A DNA stretch of 64,000 nucleotides, from NCBI GenBank assembly GCA_001566295.1, contig KQ964258.1:558001-622000 (forward strand). Direction: 5' to 3'. Shown here piece by piece: positions 23,148 through 34,714 of this stretch (its first letter is position 1; each line of letters opens with the position of its first letter). Origin of the DNA: Microdochium bolleyi (Eukaryota; Ascomycota; Sordariomycetes; Xylariales; Microdochiaceae). A program made the translations under genes and the position numbers. The notes beneath the pieces were generated by a model. The model saw only the letters and a program-made list of their open reading frames with translations. It was not told the DNA's origin and made no database searches.

Positions 23148-26100
23148 TTAGAACAGACCAAGCAGACCACCCTTCTTCTTACCACCGTCTTTCTTGTTCT
23201 GGCCAGTGACGGTGCCGACGACATCACCAAGGCCCAGGCTGCCGAGGAGCTTGTTCAGCCCCAGGCCGCCGAGGAGGTTGTTGACCAAGCCGCCAAGACC
23301 TAGGCCGTCGAGCAGCTTGCCCACAAGACCCAGGACGCCGTTGAGCAGCAGGCCGACGGCGGCGATGATCTGGAACAGGGGCTCCGCGAGCAGGCCCCAG
23401 AGCGGGTTGATCTCCTTCTTGGCCTTGGGCAGGCCCTCGAGCTTCTTCTTGGCATTGTCGATGGTCTCGGTGACGTGGCCGGTCAGCTCCTTGAGCAGGT
23501 CCGCCAGGCGGTACTCCTCGGGCGTGGCCTCGCGCGAGGCCGTCTTGTGCTGCGCGTTGGCGGCGATGCGCCCGTCGGGGTCGAGCCCACGGATCACGCC
23601 GTTGGCCTCGGTCAGGATCTTGCCACCCTGCTCGATCAGGGGCTTGACCTCCTTGACGAGACCCTCCTCGTCGCGGTCGTCCTCAGACTTGGCTTCCTCA
23701 GCCTCGATTTTCTGTTCGTCGTGGAAAAGTGCTTGTTAGCAGAGTGCTCTTGATGTGCATGCCATAGTGAGATGAATATTGGAACTAGTGTAGACTTACA
23801 GAGGTGATCTGCTTGAGGATGGGCTTGATCTGGTCGAGCGAGTGCGTGAGGCAGTCGGCAATACGCGAGGCAATCTGGCGATCCTGCTCAAGCTGCTCGC
23901 GCTGCTTCTTCTCCTCCTCGGTCTCCTCCTCCTTGGGCTTCTCAGGTGGAATGTCCTCGAGCAAAGTGACGTGACCGAGGATAGAGCCCTTCTGGTCGAT
24001 GACATCGCCGTCATCGTCAATCTTCTTGCCGGCGCACTTCTCGAGATCGCCGCTGGTGAGGCGGCCGATGACATCGCCGTTCTCGTCGACGACGTTGCCC
24101 TCGCGGTTGACCTTGCGGCCGGACATGGGGTTCACGTCCTTGGCCTCCTCAGGCTTCTCCCAGCGCTCGGCCTTGCCAAGGCTGTTGCCGTTCTTGTCGA
24201 GGATGTCGCCGTCGTCGTCGACCGCGCGGCCGAAGAGTGTCTTGGCGTCACCCTGAACGAGGCGGCCGACGACGTCGCCGCCGGGGGTCACGATCTCACC
24301 CTCCTTGTTGACGGTGCAGCCGGGGAGCTCCGAGAAGGGGCCCTCCTTCATGCCCTCGCGCTCAGACTCGGGGATGAGCTCGCACTTGCCGATGACGTCG
24401 CCGCCCTCGTTGCGGATGAAGCCCTGCTTGTCGCACATCTTGCCGACGAGGCGCGGGAGCGCACCCTCGACAACGCGGCCGTAAATATCGCCGTGCTTGT
24501 CGACGGCATTGCCGGCCTTGTTGATGCGCTTGCCGGCGAGGATCGAGTTATCGACCTCAGGTTCGGGCTCGGCCTCGGGGGCCTCCCAGCGCTCAGCGCG
24601 GCCGAGCTGGTTGCCTGACTTGTCGAGGATGTCACCGTCCGCGTCGACAGACTTGCCCTTGAGCTTCTTGGCGTCGCCGTCGACGACGATGCCGACCTGC
24701 TCGCCGTTGAAGAGGACCTTGCCCTCGTCACCGACGGTGGCGCCGGGGAAGTCCTCGAAGGGCGCAGGCTCCTTGTTGTCCTCGCGCTCGTTCTCAGGGA
24801 CGGGCTCGGCCTTGCCGACGACCTTGCCGGCGTCGTTGAAGATCTCGCCCTTGTCGCCGACCTTCTTGCCGACGAGGTGCTGCAGAATGCCCTGCACGAC
24901 ACGGCCCCAGACGGTGCCCTTGTCATCGACGACGTTGCCGGCCTTGTTGACCTTCTTGTCACGGAGGACGGAGTAGTCAATCTGCTCCTCCTGCTCAGGC
25001 TCTTCCTCTACGGGATCCTCAGCCTCGGCGCGGGTCGCGTGGCCGATGGTGTTGCCATTCTTGTCAAGAATGTCGCCATCAGCGTCAACCTTCTTACCGA
25101 TGAGGTTCTGGAAGTCGTCGCCGTCGACAACACCAACCTGTCGGCCCTCAAAGATGACCTTGCCGCTCTTGTCGACGGTGGCGTCGGGGAAGTCCTCGAA
25201 CGGCGCAGACTCGTTCTTGACGGCCTCGGGCAGGACCTCGACCTCGCCGAGCACATTGCCGCTGTCGTCCCAGACCTTGCCATCCTTGCCGACGGTGCGG
25301 CCGGCGAGCTTCTTCAGGTCGCCACTGGAGACCTTGCCGACAGGGTTGCCGTTGTTGTCGACAACGTTGCCGGCCTTGTTGATCTTAAGCCCCTGAAGGG
25401 TGGACAGGTCGGGCAGATCAGCCTGCTCCTCAAGAGCATCGAGGCGCTCAGCGGCCTCGGGGACCTCTTCCCTGATACGGTCGACGATGGTACCCTCGGG
25501 AACGATGTCGACCTTGCCGAGCACGTCATCGTTCTCACCGAGGAGGTTGCCCTCGCCGTCGATACCCTTGATGTCCTTGCCGACGAGCTCGTCAAACTCC
25601 TGGCCCTCGGCGAGCTTGCCAAGAACCTTGTCGTTGGCGTCCTTGACCTGGCCATCCTCGGCGACGTTGAAGGGGCTCTGGAACATCTCGATGACCTTGT
25701 CGGCGACGGAGGGGGCGAACGAGGGGATCTTGACCTCGTTGCCAACCTCCTCGCCGGCCTCGTTGGCACGCTTCTCGACCTCCTCGAGAGCCTCAAGGCG
25801 CTCGGCGGCCTCGGGGACTTCCTCCTTGACCTGCTCGGCAACCTCGCCTTCAGGGGCGATGTCGACCTTGCCGAGGACCGTGTCGTTCTCACCAAGTAGG
25901 TTGCCCTCGGCATCAATGCCGTGGATCTCCTTACCAACAAGGTCCTGGATGTCCTGACCCTCAGCCAGCTTGCCGAGGATCTTGCCCTCCTTGTCGGTGA
26001 CCTTGCCGCCGTCGGAGACGGTGAAGGGACCCTCAAAAAGACCGACGACCTTGTTGGCAACAGAGGGCGCGAGAGAAGGGACCTCGATATCGCCAATAGA

Positions 26101-27288
26101 CTGGGGCGCGGGGACCTCATCGGACAGGTCCTTCGCGGCGTCAGTGCCGAGCTTGGGGACCTCGTCGTCCTGCATCTCGATAGGGGCACCATCCTCAGCA
26201 GTATCCTGGGCCTCGCCGGCAGCGTCTTCAGCGGTCGACTTAGCACCATCAACAGCGTCTTCGGCAGTCGACTTGGCGCCGTCAGCAGTGTCCTTGACCT
26301 TGTCGCCAACATCCTTGTCGTCGTCGTCGTTGACAGCACCCTCGGCAGTCTCCTGGGCATCGCCAGCAGCACTCTTGGTGACATCCTGAGCGTCGCCAGC
26401 GGCGCTCTCAACCGTCTTCTTCGCATCACCGGTAGCGTCCTCGGCAGTCTCTTGGACATCGCCAACGGCGCCTTCGGCAGTTGACTTGGCACCATCGGCA
26501 GTATCTTTGACCTTGTCGCCAATGTCTTTATCGTCGTCGACAGCGCCCTCGGCAGTGTCGGCGGTGCCTTTGGCAGCGTCGTCTACTGTGTCCGTGGCAC
26601 CCTCGACAGTGTCACCAGCGGCGTCCGTCGCGCCCTTGGCCGTGTCGCCGACGGCGTCAGTGGTGTCTTTCGTGCCGGTGGCCTCGCCGACAGTGTCTGT
26701 TGCGCCCTTGGCTGTGTCGCCAACGGCATCCGTCGCGCCCTTGCCGGTCTTGCTGACGGCGTCCCCGGCGCTGCTGGCTGCCGACTTGGCCGCGCCGGTG
26801 ACACCACCGAGTGCGCTGCCAAGACCGCCCCCAGTGCTTTCCTTTTCTTGCGTGCTCTCTTTAACGCCATCCTCGACATCGTCCTTGGTGGATTTTGTGG
26901 TGTAGTTGAGTTCCGACGCTACGTCCTCAATGGGCTCAGCCTTGCCGACAACGCCGCCGTCCTCGTTGAGGATATCGCCCTCTTGCGTGACGACGAAGCC
27001 CGCAAAGTCCTTGGCCTTGCCGCTCGTGACGTTGCCAATGTGGTTGCCGTCGTCGTCTACGACCTCGCCCTTCTCGTTGATGCGGCCGGCGGCGGGAACC
27101 ATCTCCCCTTCGCCGTCGCCGGAGCCGTTCTGTGCCGCGTCATATTCAGACTGATCTGCTGATGTGTCTGGGATGGAGCGCGGTACGCCGGCTTCTGAGG
27201 CATTGTCTTTGCTGGACTCGGCCGTCTTCTGGACCTTGTCTGTGGTGTCCTTGGTGGCGGACTTGGCCGTGTCTGTGACTCCCGACAT
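23148..27288 (-). CDS. Large LEA-like / DUF3659 repeat protein with C-terminal DUF6987-type domain
   Basis: Exons 27288-23800 and 23711-23148 (minus) join in phase to 1350 residues. Order: a short Lys/Asp/Thr-rich N-terminus; one DUF3659 unit (about 66-120; INEKGEVVDDDGNHIGNV); a LEA-like array of Ala/Lys/Asp/Thr units (about 165-375; recurring DKVKDTADGAKSTAE and GDTAKGATD); two long tandem copies beginning PSLAPSVANKV and PSFAPSVADKV; a series of DUF3659 repeats (pattern NKAGNVVD-NGN-GKV...); a Glu-rich helix; and a C-terminal domain with a glycine/leucine-rich hydrophobic end (GLVGKLLDGLGLGGLVNNLL). LEA-like proteins are linked to desiccation and stress tolerance. The role of this fungal architecture is unknown. 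No signal peptide is seen. The frame is also open to an ATG at 27429, but ATG 27288 (MSGVTDTAKS) opens the LEA-like composition and is preferred. Confidence 0.93.
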
Positions 27289-29697
27289 TGCTGCGGGATG
27301 TATTACGGCGACGGGGTTCTCGTGTGATGGGATATGATAGGTAGTTGTTACCACTACGTCTTGATAATGGGGAGATGGTGATTCTGAGTTTGTGCTTGGT
27401 GTTTGAGTTGTGGTTTGGTAATTATACATGTGTTTGCTCTATGACTAGAGCTGAATGATTCTTAAGACAACTTCTAAGAAATGCAGCTCAGGCACGGCGC
27501 AGTATTTATGAGAGACGAGATTCCCATGGTGTGCTTGGGTGCCATGGCAGCCACGAGCTTCACCTCCATCATCACTGGCCGGAGTTCCTTGCACGGCCCA
27601 GGGAGTCGACCGACGTCACGTACCAGATGGGGTCAAGCCACATGAGGCGGGTGCCCCGGGTCTGCGATGTGACAAGGCATGAACCACCGAGCAGCCACGC
27701 TGGAGCACTTGTTCCCTGTCGGCGTATGATACGACGTCATGATGTCCCAGTAGGTACAAGAAAGCCGTGAGTATCTCCGGAAGCTGGTAGGAACACACAG
27801 GGGTAGACACGTCATCATGGCATTGGACAAGCTGTAACGGAGAATTAGCAGATTCCAATGATACATGATCCAACATGCATACACCCGCGTGCGGCATGTT
27901 AACCGAAAGGCTCGCTCACTGGAAACGAGAGCGAGCAAGGATCGCTTGATCGGCACTGCTGCATGAAGCTCGCTTGCAGCCACAGCAGATGTCAACTGGG
28001 GGCAATGATGAAACCCTGTGGCGCCGTGGAAGCGAAGCTGGGACGAGGCTCGACGGAGCAGCGACGCAAGAGTGGCGGAAGTCCTGCCGGACTGGGTATC
28101 GAGCGAGCGCCTTCGTGTGGCGGCGCGTCTGGGCGGTGGGGAAGCCGCCGTGCTTCTGCGGCTCTTTACCCCGGGTGTGTGGTCTGGAGCGTATGTCGAT
28201 CTGATGTTGCAGCCGGCAGCATCATTGGCTTCCTGGATGGGCAGGACAGGGTTGAAAACAGGAAATGGTGCTCGAGTTGAGTATCAGAAGCTGCGTCCGC
28301 GATCGTGGGCTTGCTCCCCGCAGCGAGGACTACCCTGAGAGATCTCGATGGGCGGGGCCACGGAGCCGCATATCACGATCAGACGGAATGGACCCTTCAT
28401 GATGGCTGAGGTCAGGGTTCTGGGGTCCGCCGGAATGGTCTGCTCGGAGGACTTGTTGTTGCTCACGTCAAGCACTTTTAGGCAGGCGTCAGACCGGGTG
28501 TGGCTGCAGCCACAGCTGTCGTTGCCTTTGAGCTCGGCCAAGTGAGGAGACAGACTGAGCTAGCTGTCTTCTGGGCTAACACCTCGCACGCGGCACGTTG
28601 TTGCTCGGCCGGGACACACTGTTGCGGCAGGCTGAACCGAATCGACGGCGCGAGGGGCGGAGCGGAACACCAACGGGCGCCAGGCGGCGCACCCGCCCGT
28701 CGGTCTAGCCTAGTGGCCCCGGGCATGGGCTTGGATGGTCCTGCTCATCTGTGGCTGGACTCTCAAACCCGTTGTCGTGGCTGACGACCTGATGATGCAC
28801 GACATCAGCGGCTGCTCCACGATCCTAGTACTTACTGTGTACAGGCGGAGTGTGTGGTCGCGCAAGAAAGCATGTGGACGCCACGGCTGACGACGAAGAG
28901 GTGTGGCGGTAGGAAGTTGTCTGTCTCGCTTCACGGAGCGGGCAGGACCAGGAGTGGCCAGCCACACGAGCCCAGGAGGTCGATGCCCCAGCCATGACCA
29001 GTGATGGTGACGTGAGCCACACCCAACGGCCCTTGAGTCACCGAACCTCGACGGCTGCGATGTGGGAGCTGGCAGGGATCAGAGGGCGTGCGTGGAGGTT
29101 GCGAGGAGCAGAGAGGAGAGGAAAGAAGGCAGGCGCGCGGAAAAGCTTGGCAGATGGGAGAGTAACTCCACCACTCGATGGTGCTCATGGTCTGCGATAG
29201 ATTGTCACAAGGATGGCGTGCATGAGAGGGGCCCGCGGTTGAGCCTCAGAACAGGTTCTGATCCTGGTCGGCAGCCACACCTGCCCGCTTCCTGCATCCT
29301 GGCGGCGTGTTCCAGACGTCGTGATCTGCAGTCTCCACGTCATGTCGATGTGGCTGCTTCCAACTTCCCTGACGGTGCAGTTTCCAGCTCGGACTTGTCG
29401 GACGAGGATGAACTTGCAGCAACAGTGTCAGTGTCTCTCATTCTTGTTGGCAGATGGACCTGGAGAGTCTGAGCATTCAGACCTCTGAAACCCAATTTCA
29501 GCTGGAAAAACCAGACATTGCAAGAGTTCAGGGATCATCTCAAGATTTGCATCATTCAGATTTGTGCCGCGTTCATGAGTCTCTGTCAACAACGCAGCCA
29601 GGAATGTGTAAATTCGTGTCATTACATTTTCTCAACCACAGACGAGAGGTTCGCAAGAAGGCGATCAAGCTCAACAGCGTTTTCTTCCTCTGCCTTG
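27289..29697. other. Intergenic region, no supported gene
   Basis: About 2.4 kb upstream of the large LEA gene. All frames are short and without motifs. The stretch 27289-27429 is open in frame with the LEA gene and probably represents its 5' UTR. Confidence 0.55.
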
Positions 29698-32349
29698 CTA
29701 TGTTATGGTGATTGTCTGTGGTGGCTTGTCGAACATTGTTGGAATCTTGATGATGATCTGTATACCGTCGTATGTCGACTTGACATCGAGGCAGATGTCT
29801 GCCGGCACCGCCGGGCTTCTTCCCTTGTTCTTGTTCTTACCATTCTGGTCTTTCTCTCGGTCTGTGCCATTTGCTGCTCCAGACTGCTGTTGCTTCTCAC
29901 TTTCTCCGTTCGGTCGTCTTTTGCTACCTGATGGCGCAGGTCGCTCGTTCAGGCGCCCAACAATGTTGCCTTTCTTGTCCAGAATGTTTCCATCGTGGTC
30001 GACGCGCAGGCCGTTCAGGGCATCTGTCAGGTCGTCTGCGTCGCCTTCATCGTCACCGCCATCCTCCTCCTCGCCATCTGACTCGTCCCCGGTGAAATTT
30101 TCTGTGACGTGGCCCACGACTTCTCCATCATCGCCGTAGACCTTGCCACCCTCGGCAACCTTCTTGCCTACCATGGCTGGGAGATCACCCATGACATAGC
30201 CCAGTACTTTGCCCTTCTCATTCACCACATTGCCCACGTCGTCAACCTCGAAGCCTTCCAGACCTTTAGCCAGGTCTGAAATCTTCATAGTCTTGCCACC
30301 ATTGGGTTTCTGAATGGGAGATATCGCACCAATTCGAGGGATAGGTGTGACATTGGCTGAAGAGCGCGGCGAGTGGACTGCAGGGTCAAGATATTCCTCT
30401 GGTGGATCCTCCAACTCGTCGACATTGCGTAGATGTTGTGTGCTTGCGAGGTCGTCTGTACTCCGAAGATCCTCGACACGCGGCAGCTTGTCGAAGTCAT
30501 CGCTCGACTGGCTTTGTTGTGTCTGGTCCTGACTTGTTTTGCCATTGGGCTTTGGTGAGTCTTGCGTAGTTTTCTTACTATCCGCGCGCTGGAGCGGGAT
30601 GTCCACAGAGCGCTCGATCTTAACAGGACGACCCATGTTGTCGAAGAATTGGGAACCGTCCGCCTGCTTGCCAGGGTTCGGGATGCCAGGCCGACGTATA
30701 GGCTTTGAGCGTTTCGAGTTCTCTGTCGATGGCGCCTCCGGCTCTGCTTTCGATGGAGCCTCTTGGCCCTCTTGGGGCGCTGAGTGCGCTTCGTCTTCTG
30801 GAGACATTTGTGGGTCCTCCTTGGACGGTGATTGTGTGCTCACGTTGGAAGAATCCTGTGGCTCCTCCTTGTGAGATGAGTCCGCTCCCTCTTCGAGGCT
30901 TGGCTTGTCTTTCGATTCCGTTGAAGCTTCAGGGGCCGCCTTGTCCTCTTTCACTCTGTCGGCGCTCTCGGAAGACTCGCGCGAATGGTTTTCTGATTGG
31001 TTGTCTGCCGAAGCCTTGTTACCCTCGAGAGCCTCAACGAATTTGCTCATCTCTGGGTTACCACTGTCCGTGAAGTACTTGATGAGATCCTTCGGCGAGA
31101 AGAACTTGCCCGCAGACGATACACCAGAGCTGACAGTATTGAGTGCTCTTGACGGTAAGCTGCCGCTTTGCTTGGAGTCTTTGGCGTCTTCCGTGCTTGG
31201 CTTTGTCGTTGGCGACTCGTCTCTCTCTTCTGCCTGGCCTTCGGCTCCTTTCTGGTCGTCTGCTTCAGACTTGTCCTGGTCGTCTATGTCGAGCTTGTTC
31301 TCCGGCTGTTCTTCCCGATCCGGCTCTGCGCGCGGTGACTCGGCTTCTTCTGGTTTGTCGCTTTCTTTCTCTGCTTCTGCCTCTTCTTTGGCATCCACAC
31401 TTGGCTTTTCCTCGTCGTCTTCGTCGTGCTTAGGCTCGGGATTTTCTTCTTTGCTGGATTCTCCTGGTGGTGACGCGTCCCTGCCTGCCTTAGCGTCCAG
31501 GCCAGGCGCTTCTTGGCTGTCTAGCTTCTGTTCGGATTGTTCCGTACTGCGCGGCTTCCTCGTTGGCGACTCGTCTCTTTCTGCTTCGGCAACGTTAATT
31601 TCGGCTTGGTCGTCTTCGTCTGGCCTTGGCTCTTCCTGGTGGTCCTTGTCGAGCTGCTGCTCAGGCTGTTTTGGATTTCTAGGCTTTCTCGTTGGCGACT
31701 CGTCCCTTTCTTCGTCGTCACCTTGATCCCCTACTAGCTGCTCCTGCGTGTCCGATTCCGGCGCGCCCTGGATGTCCTTCTCGCGGTGCTGATCGGCTGG
31801 CTCAGCTGATTCTTGCTTTGGCGTAGCCTTGTTCGCGCGGCCGCGGGACTTGAAGATCTGGGTCGGCGTAAGGCCTGAGGACTTGTTCTCCGGTAGACTG
31901 GGCAAGTCGCGCTGGGGATCTTCTGGGGCGTCGCCTGCCTCGCTGCGAGCTAGAGGGGTGCGGAAGTACGGGCGACCTGACCTAGAGTGGTCGGACGCAA
32001 CCGAGGGAGACCTGCGGCCCGACTGGGCGGTGCTGGCGATGCTGGCCTTGCGGCGGAAGACTGGGGATCCGCTTCCGGAGGTGAAGCCGCGCCTGGGTGT
32101 GACGGCGGGGGACTGCTGGCTGTTCTCGTTGTTGGTTTTGTTGCCGTTGTAGTAGGAGTCGTTGTTGCCCTTTTCCTTGTCTTCTTTGTCGCCTGAGCGG
32201 TTCTGGGCCAGCGGGGCAGTCGGCGATTGCTCGTCGTGCAGGGTTGACGATGTGGTGCTCCTCACTGGGGTGCGTGTCATGGTCTTGCTGGACGCCTTGA
32301 AGAGCTTGCGCGGGCTCGATGGTGGAGTTGCTGCCACAGCGGACGCCAT
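29698..32349 (-). CDS. DUF3659-containing acidic disordered protein
   Basis: A single exon of 884 codons (883 residues) from the ATG at 32349. The first 200 residues are Ser/Thr/Pro/Arg-rich (MASAVAATPPSSPRKLFKAS). Residues of roughly 200-600 are highly charged (Glu/Lys/Asp/Ser) with a recurrent segment RDESPTRKPR. The C-terminus holds two or three DUF3659 units (LEGFEVDDVGNVVNEKGKVL, KKVAEGGKVYGDDGEVVGHV, LNGLRVDHDGNILDKKGNIV). It ends in a beta-rich tail ICLDVKSTYDGIQIIIKIPT. It shares DUF3659 with the neighbouring 1350-residue gene, so the two may be paralogous in part. The open frame extends 93 codons upstream through a hydrophobic stretch, but ATG 32349 begins the low-complexity body and is preferred. 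Function unknown; it is probably intracellular and largely unstructured. Confidence 0.9.
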   Translation of the reverse strand: MASAVAATPPSSPRKLFKASSKTMTRTPVRSTTSSTLHDEQSPTAPLAQNRSGDKEDKEKGNNDSYYNGNKTNNENSQQSPAVTPRRGFTSGSGSPVFRRKASIASTAQSGRRSPSVASDHSRSGRPYFRTPLARSEAGDAPEDPQRDLPSLPENKSSGLTPTQIFKSRGRANKATPKQESAEPADQHREKDIQGAPESDTQEQLVGDQGDDEERDESPTRKPRNPKQPEQQLDKDHQEEPRPDEDDQAEINVAEAERDESPTRKPRSTEQSEQKLDSQEAPGLDAKAGRDASPPGESSKEENPEPKHDEDDEEKPSVDAKEEAEAEKESDKPEEAESPRAEPDREEQPENKLDIDDQDKSEADDQKGAEGQAEERDESPTTKPSTEDAKDSKQSGSLPSRALNTVSSGVSSAGKFFSPKDLIKYFTDSGNPEMSKFVEALEGNKASADNQSENHSRESSESADRVKEDKAAPEASTESKDKPSLEEGADSSHKEEPQDSSNVSTQSPSKEDPQMSPEDEAHSAPQEGQEAPSKAEPEAPSTENSKRSKPIRRPGIPNPGKQADGSQFFDNMGRPVKIERSVDIPLQRADSKKTTQDSPKPNGKTSQDQTQQSQSSDDFDKLPRVEDLRSTDDLASTQHLRNVDELEDPPEEYLDPAVHSPRSSANVTPIPRIGAISPIQKPNGGKTMKISDLAKGLEGFEVDDVGNVVNEKGKVLGYVMGDLPAMVGKKVAEGGKVYGDDGEVVGHVTENFTGDESDGEEEDGGDDEGDADDLTDALNGLRVDHDGNILDKKGNIVGRLNERPAPSGSKRRPNGESEKQQQSGAANGTDREKDQNGKNKNKGRSPAVPADICLDVKSTYDGIQIIIKIPTMFDKPPQTITIT

Positions 32350-34634
32350 GGTTGCGGGAAATGAGGCGGCAGGGGTAGGCTGGTCTCGGAGTCGTCCGAG
32401 TCTGGACAGCTGCTGCTCTCTGATGTGGAGCACGAGGAGGACGCTGATGTAGAGGACGACGAGGCACTGGCAGGACTCGTCCAGATATGGGATCTCGTAG
32501 AGATACTTCATGAAGGTGAGGAAAAGAAACGGGAGAGGCCCGTGTCCACGGTGGCACAGGAGTCGGTGGTCATCCGGCCCATCGAGCGGCAGATGGTGTG
32601 GTGAGGCCGTCGTTGGTGACGGGTCCATTGTTCAACTTCGCTGGCTGTGCCCAGGGTTCTAAAGTGCGCGCAGGGCTCTCCGTGGCGAACCTGCCGCCTG
32701 GGAGTGGCTGGGCCAGGGCCAGAACAAAGGACCACAGCGTCCGACCTCGTGGCGGCGGGGTTCGGATCTGGTCCCCGACCTCTCGATGACGGGCACGTAC
32801 GCCCTGCGTCATGCCTTACCCAATTGCATTCATGGCTCATGGGCATCCTAAGCGAGCCTCCGGAGCCTCGCGGACCTGAAGCTGCTACGTGCTTGGAGAT
32901 GCCACGCTGGAGCATCGAGACAGCTCAGCAGCCTGTGTGCTGGCCGGCCGCGACTGTGGAGCGCCCAGCAGGGTGCTTTCCCACGGTGCCCGCTCTTGTG
33001 CACCATTGTCCGAGATGTCCAGGCACTTGCGAAACATCTGAACAGTTCCAACGTGGACATTGTCTCAGAAGCAGCTTTGAACTCACCGCTGTGTCGGGTG
33101 GGGCGAGAAAGGAGTCCCCAATGTCTCCAGCGCCTCGACACGTGTAGCTAGCTCGGCTAGCTCATCGACAAAGCACTCTCTCTAAACTCTCCACTCCGCC
33201 TTCGGTGCAATGAGCAGCCCCAGCTCCTCCTCCATCACGATTGCAAAGCCACACCCATCCCGCGCCACCACCCGTGCCTGTGCTTTGTCGTGTGTCCAGC
33301 CACAGACAACGTGCTTTAGTCTCTGCTCTAGCGTGGCCCCGCGTTGATCAGATCGGCGCCAGAAAGCAGGTTATCCATCCTCGAGACCCTGCCTGATACG
33401 CTACCGGCACTTCTCTGGCAGGCGCATGCCAGTACGTACCTTGGGGTACCTAGCCCACAGAGCCAAGAGGAGTGGCGTGCCCACGGCAGGCACATTCACA
33501 CGCCACGATGATGGTGCGCAGTAGCTCCACACGCCGTCGGCCGCGCGCCGTTGGCAGGAGGCGCGCAAGTTTGGTGCTTGTGGAGAAGCACTCTAGAGTT
33601 TGGAGCTAGGTGCTCTGGTGGTTGCAAGTCCCATGCTAACAGGTGCCAAAAGGAACGTCACGGCTCCGGAATTGCCTCCGAAAAGCACCCAGGAAGCAAG
33701 ATCATTCCATGCTGTCCAAGTACAGGAGAGATCGGGTATGTGCACACTGAGCATGGTTCGTCATGATGACCACTTAGGCCGGTGGCCGGCGGAGGATCAT
33801 CGTCCCTTTTAGTATTGACCTTTGGTCACCGGTTCAGTGAAGGATGTATTGCCGGAATTCATGGCGTGTAGCGGTGCCTTCCCCGAACACATACAACTGC
33901 AGCAACCCGCCACTCCGATCTTGACGCGACACGGCAAATGCGCCCCAGCAGGCCCGAGCCTCTGCTCTCGTGGCACAATGTGTCCAGGACTGATGGCTGT
34001 TCCCGACGCAATCCTGTGTCACGCACCAAAAAGAGAAAGCCGGGCCAATGCGATTCGAGTAGGTGCAGAGGTTGCTCGGGAGATTGCCTGCGCGGGAGCG
34101 ATATGCTCATAACCTTTTGGTAAGGTCTCACTGGTTCATGTGGACAGCCGCGACATGGGTGTTCATTCGGACACTCATTCAGTCTCGCAATTCAGCCTCA
34201 TTTGGCACTCGTGTCACCATCATCGAACGTTCTCAGAGCACAGTTTCAAGGGCAAAATGCAATGTTCATGATCTGATCGTGATGTTCGTACAAGTATATG
34301 ACGATTATGGGGTTGAACTCAAAGGAAACTGTAGAATCGCAGACAAATTCGGGATCGCTTTCCATCGATGCATATCTTGACGATGGGGCATTAGGAGAAA
34401 GTGGCGGCTGGGGGAGCAGGGCAGGCCGCGGGAACCTTGAGCCCCACCGCGGGAAGTCTAATCGCCAGTTTGGATGTACCGCTGTCAAATACCATCCCTG
34501 TCGCCGACAAGCATTAGTGATGTGGTGTTTTATTGTTGTGAAATGGTGTATTTTAGCCGTCACTTTCGGGTCCGAAAGGTCAGTTACTGGCACAGAGATG
34601 TGATCAGGACGTGCGGCGAGCTTAAGCAGACATG
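32350..34634. other. Intergenic region, no supported gene
   Basis: About 2.3 kb between two minus-strand genes. Its frames (up to 166 codons) show no motifs. The last part (34200-34634) is AT-richer and probably the 3' flank of the Gln-rich shared-tail gene. Confidence 0.55.
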
Positions 34635-34714
34635 ACTGGAGCGGGGCGGGGCGCGGAGGGCGGAGCTTGGGGCTGGGAGCATGGGCGGCAGGGCCGGGAA
34701 ATCAAATGTGGTAC

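Noticed and set aside
24877..25899. 340-codon plus-strand frame of Val/Leu/Ala/Asp composition
   Set aside because: Shadow of the repetitive DUF3659 gene; the translation merely mirrors the repeats.
27289..27429. 47-residue N-terminal extension of the LEA protein
   Set aside because: Low-complexity Thr/Ser/Pro/His-rich stretch unlike the LEA-type start at 27288; more likely 5' UTR, though not excluded.
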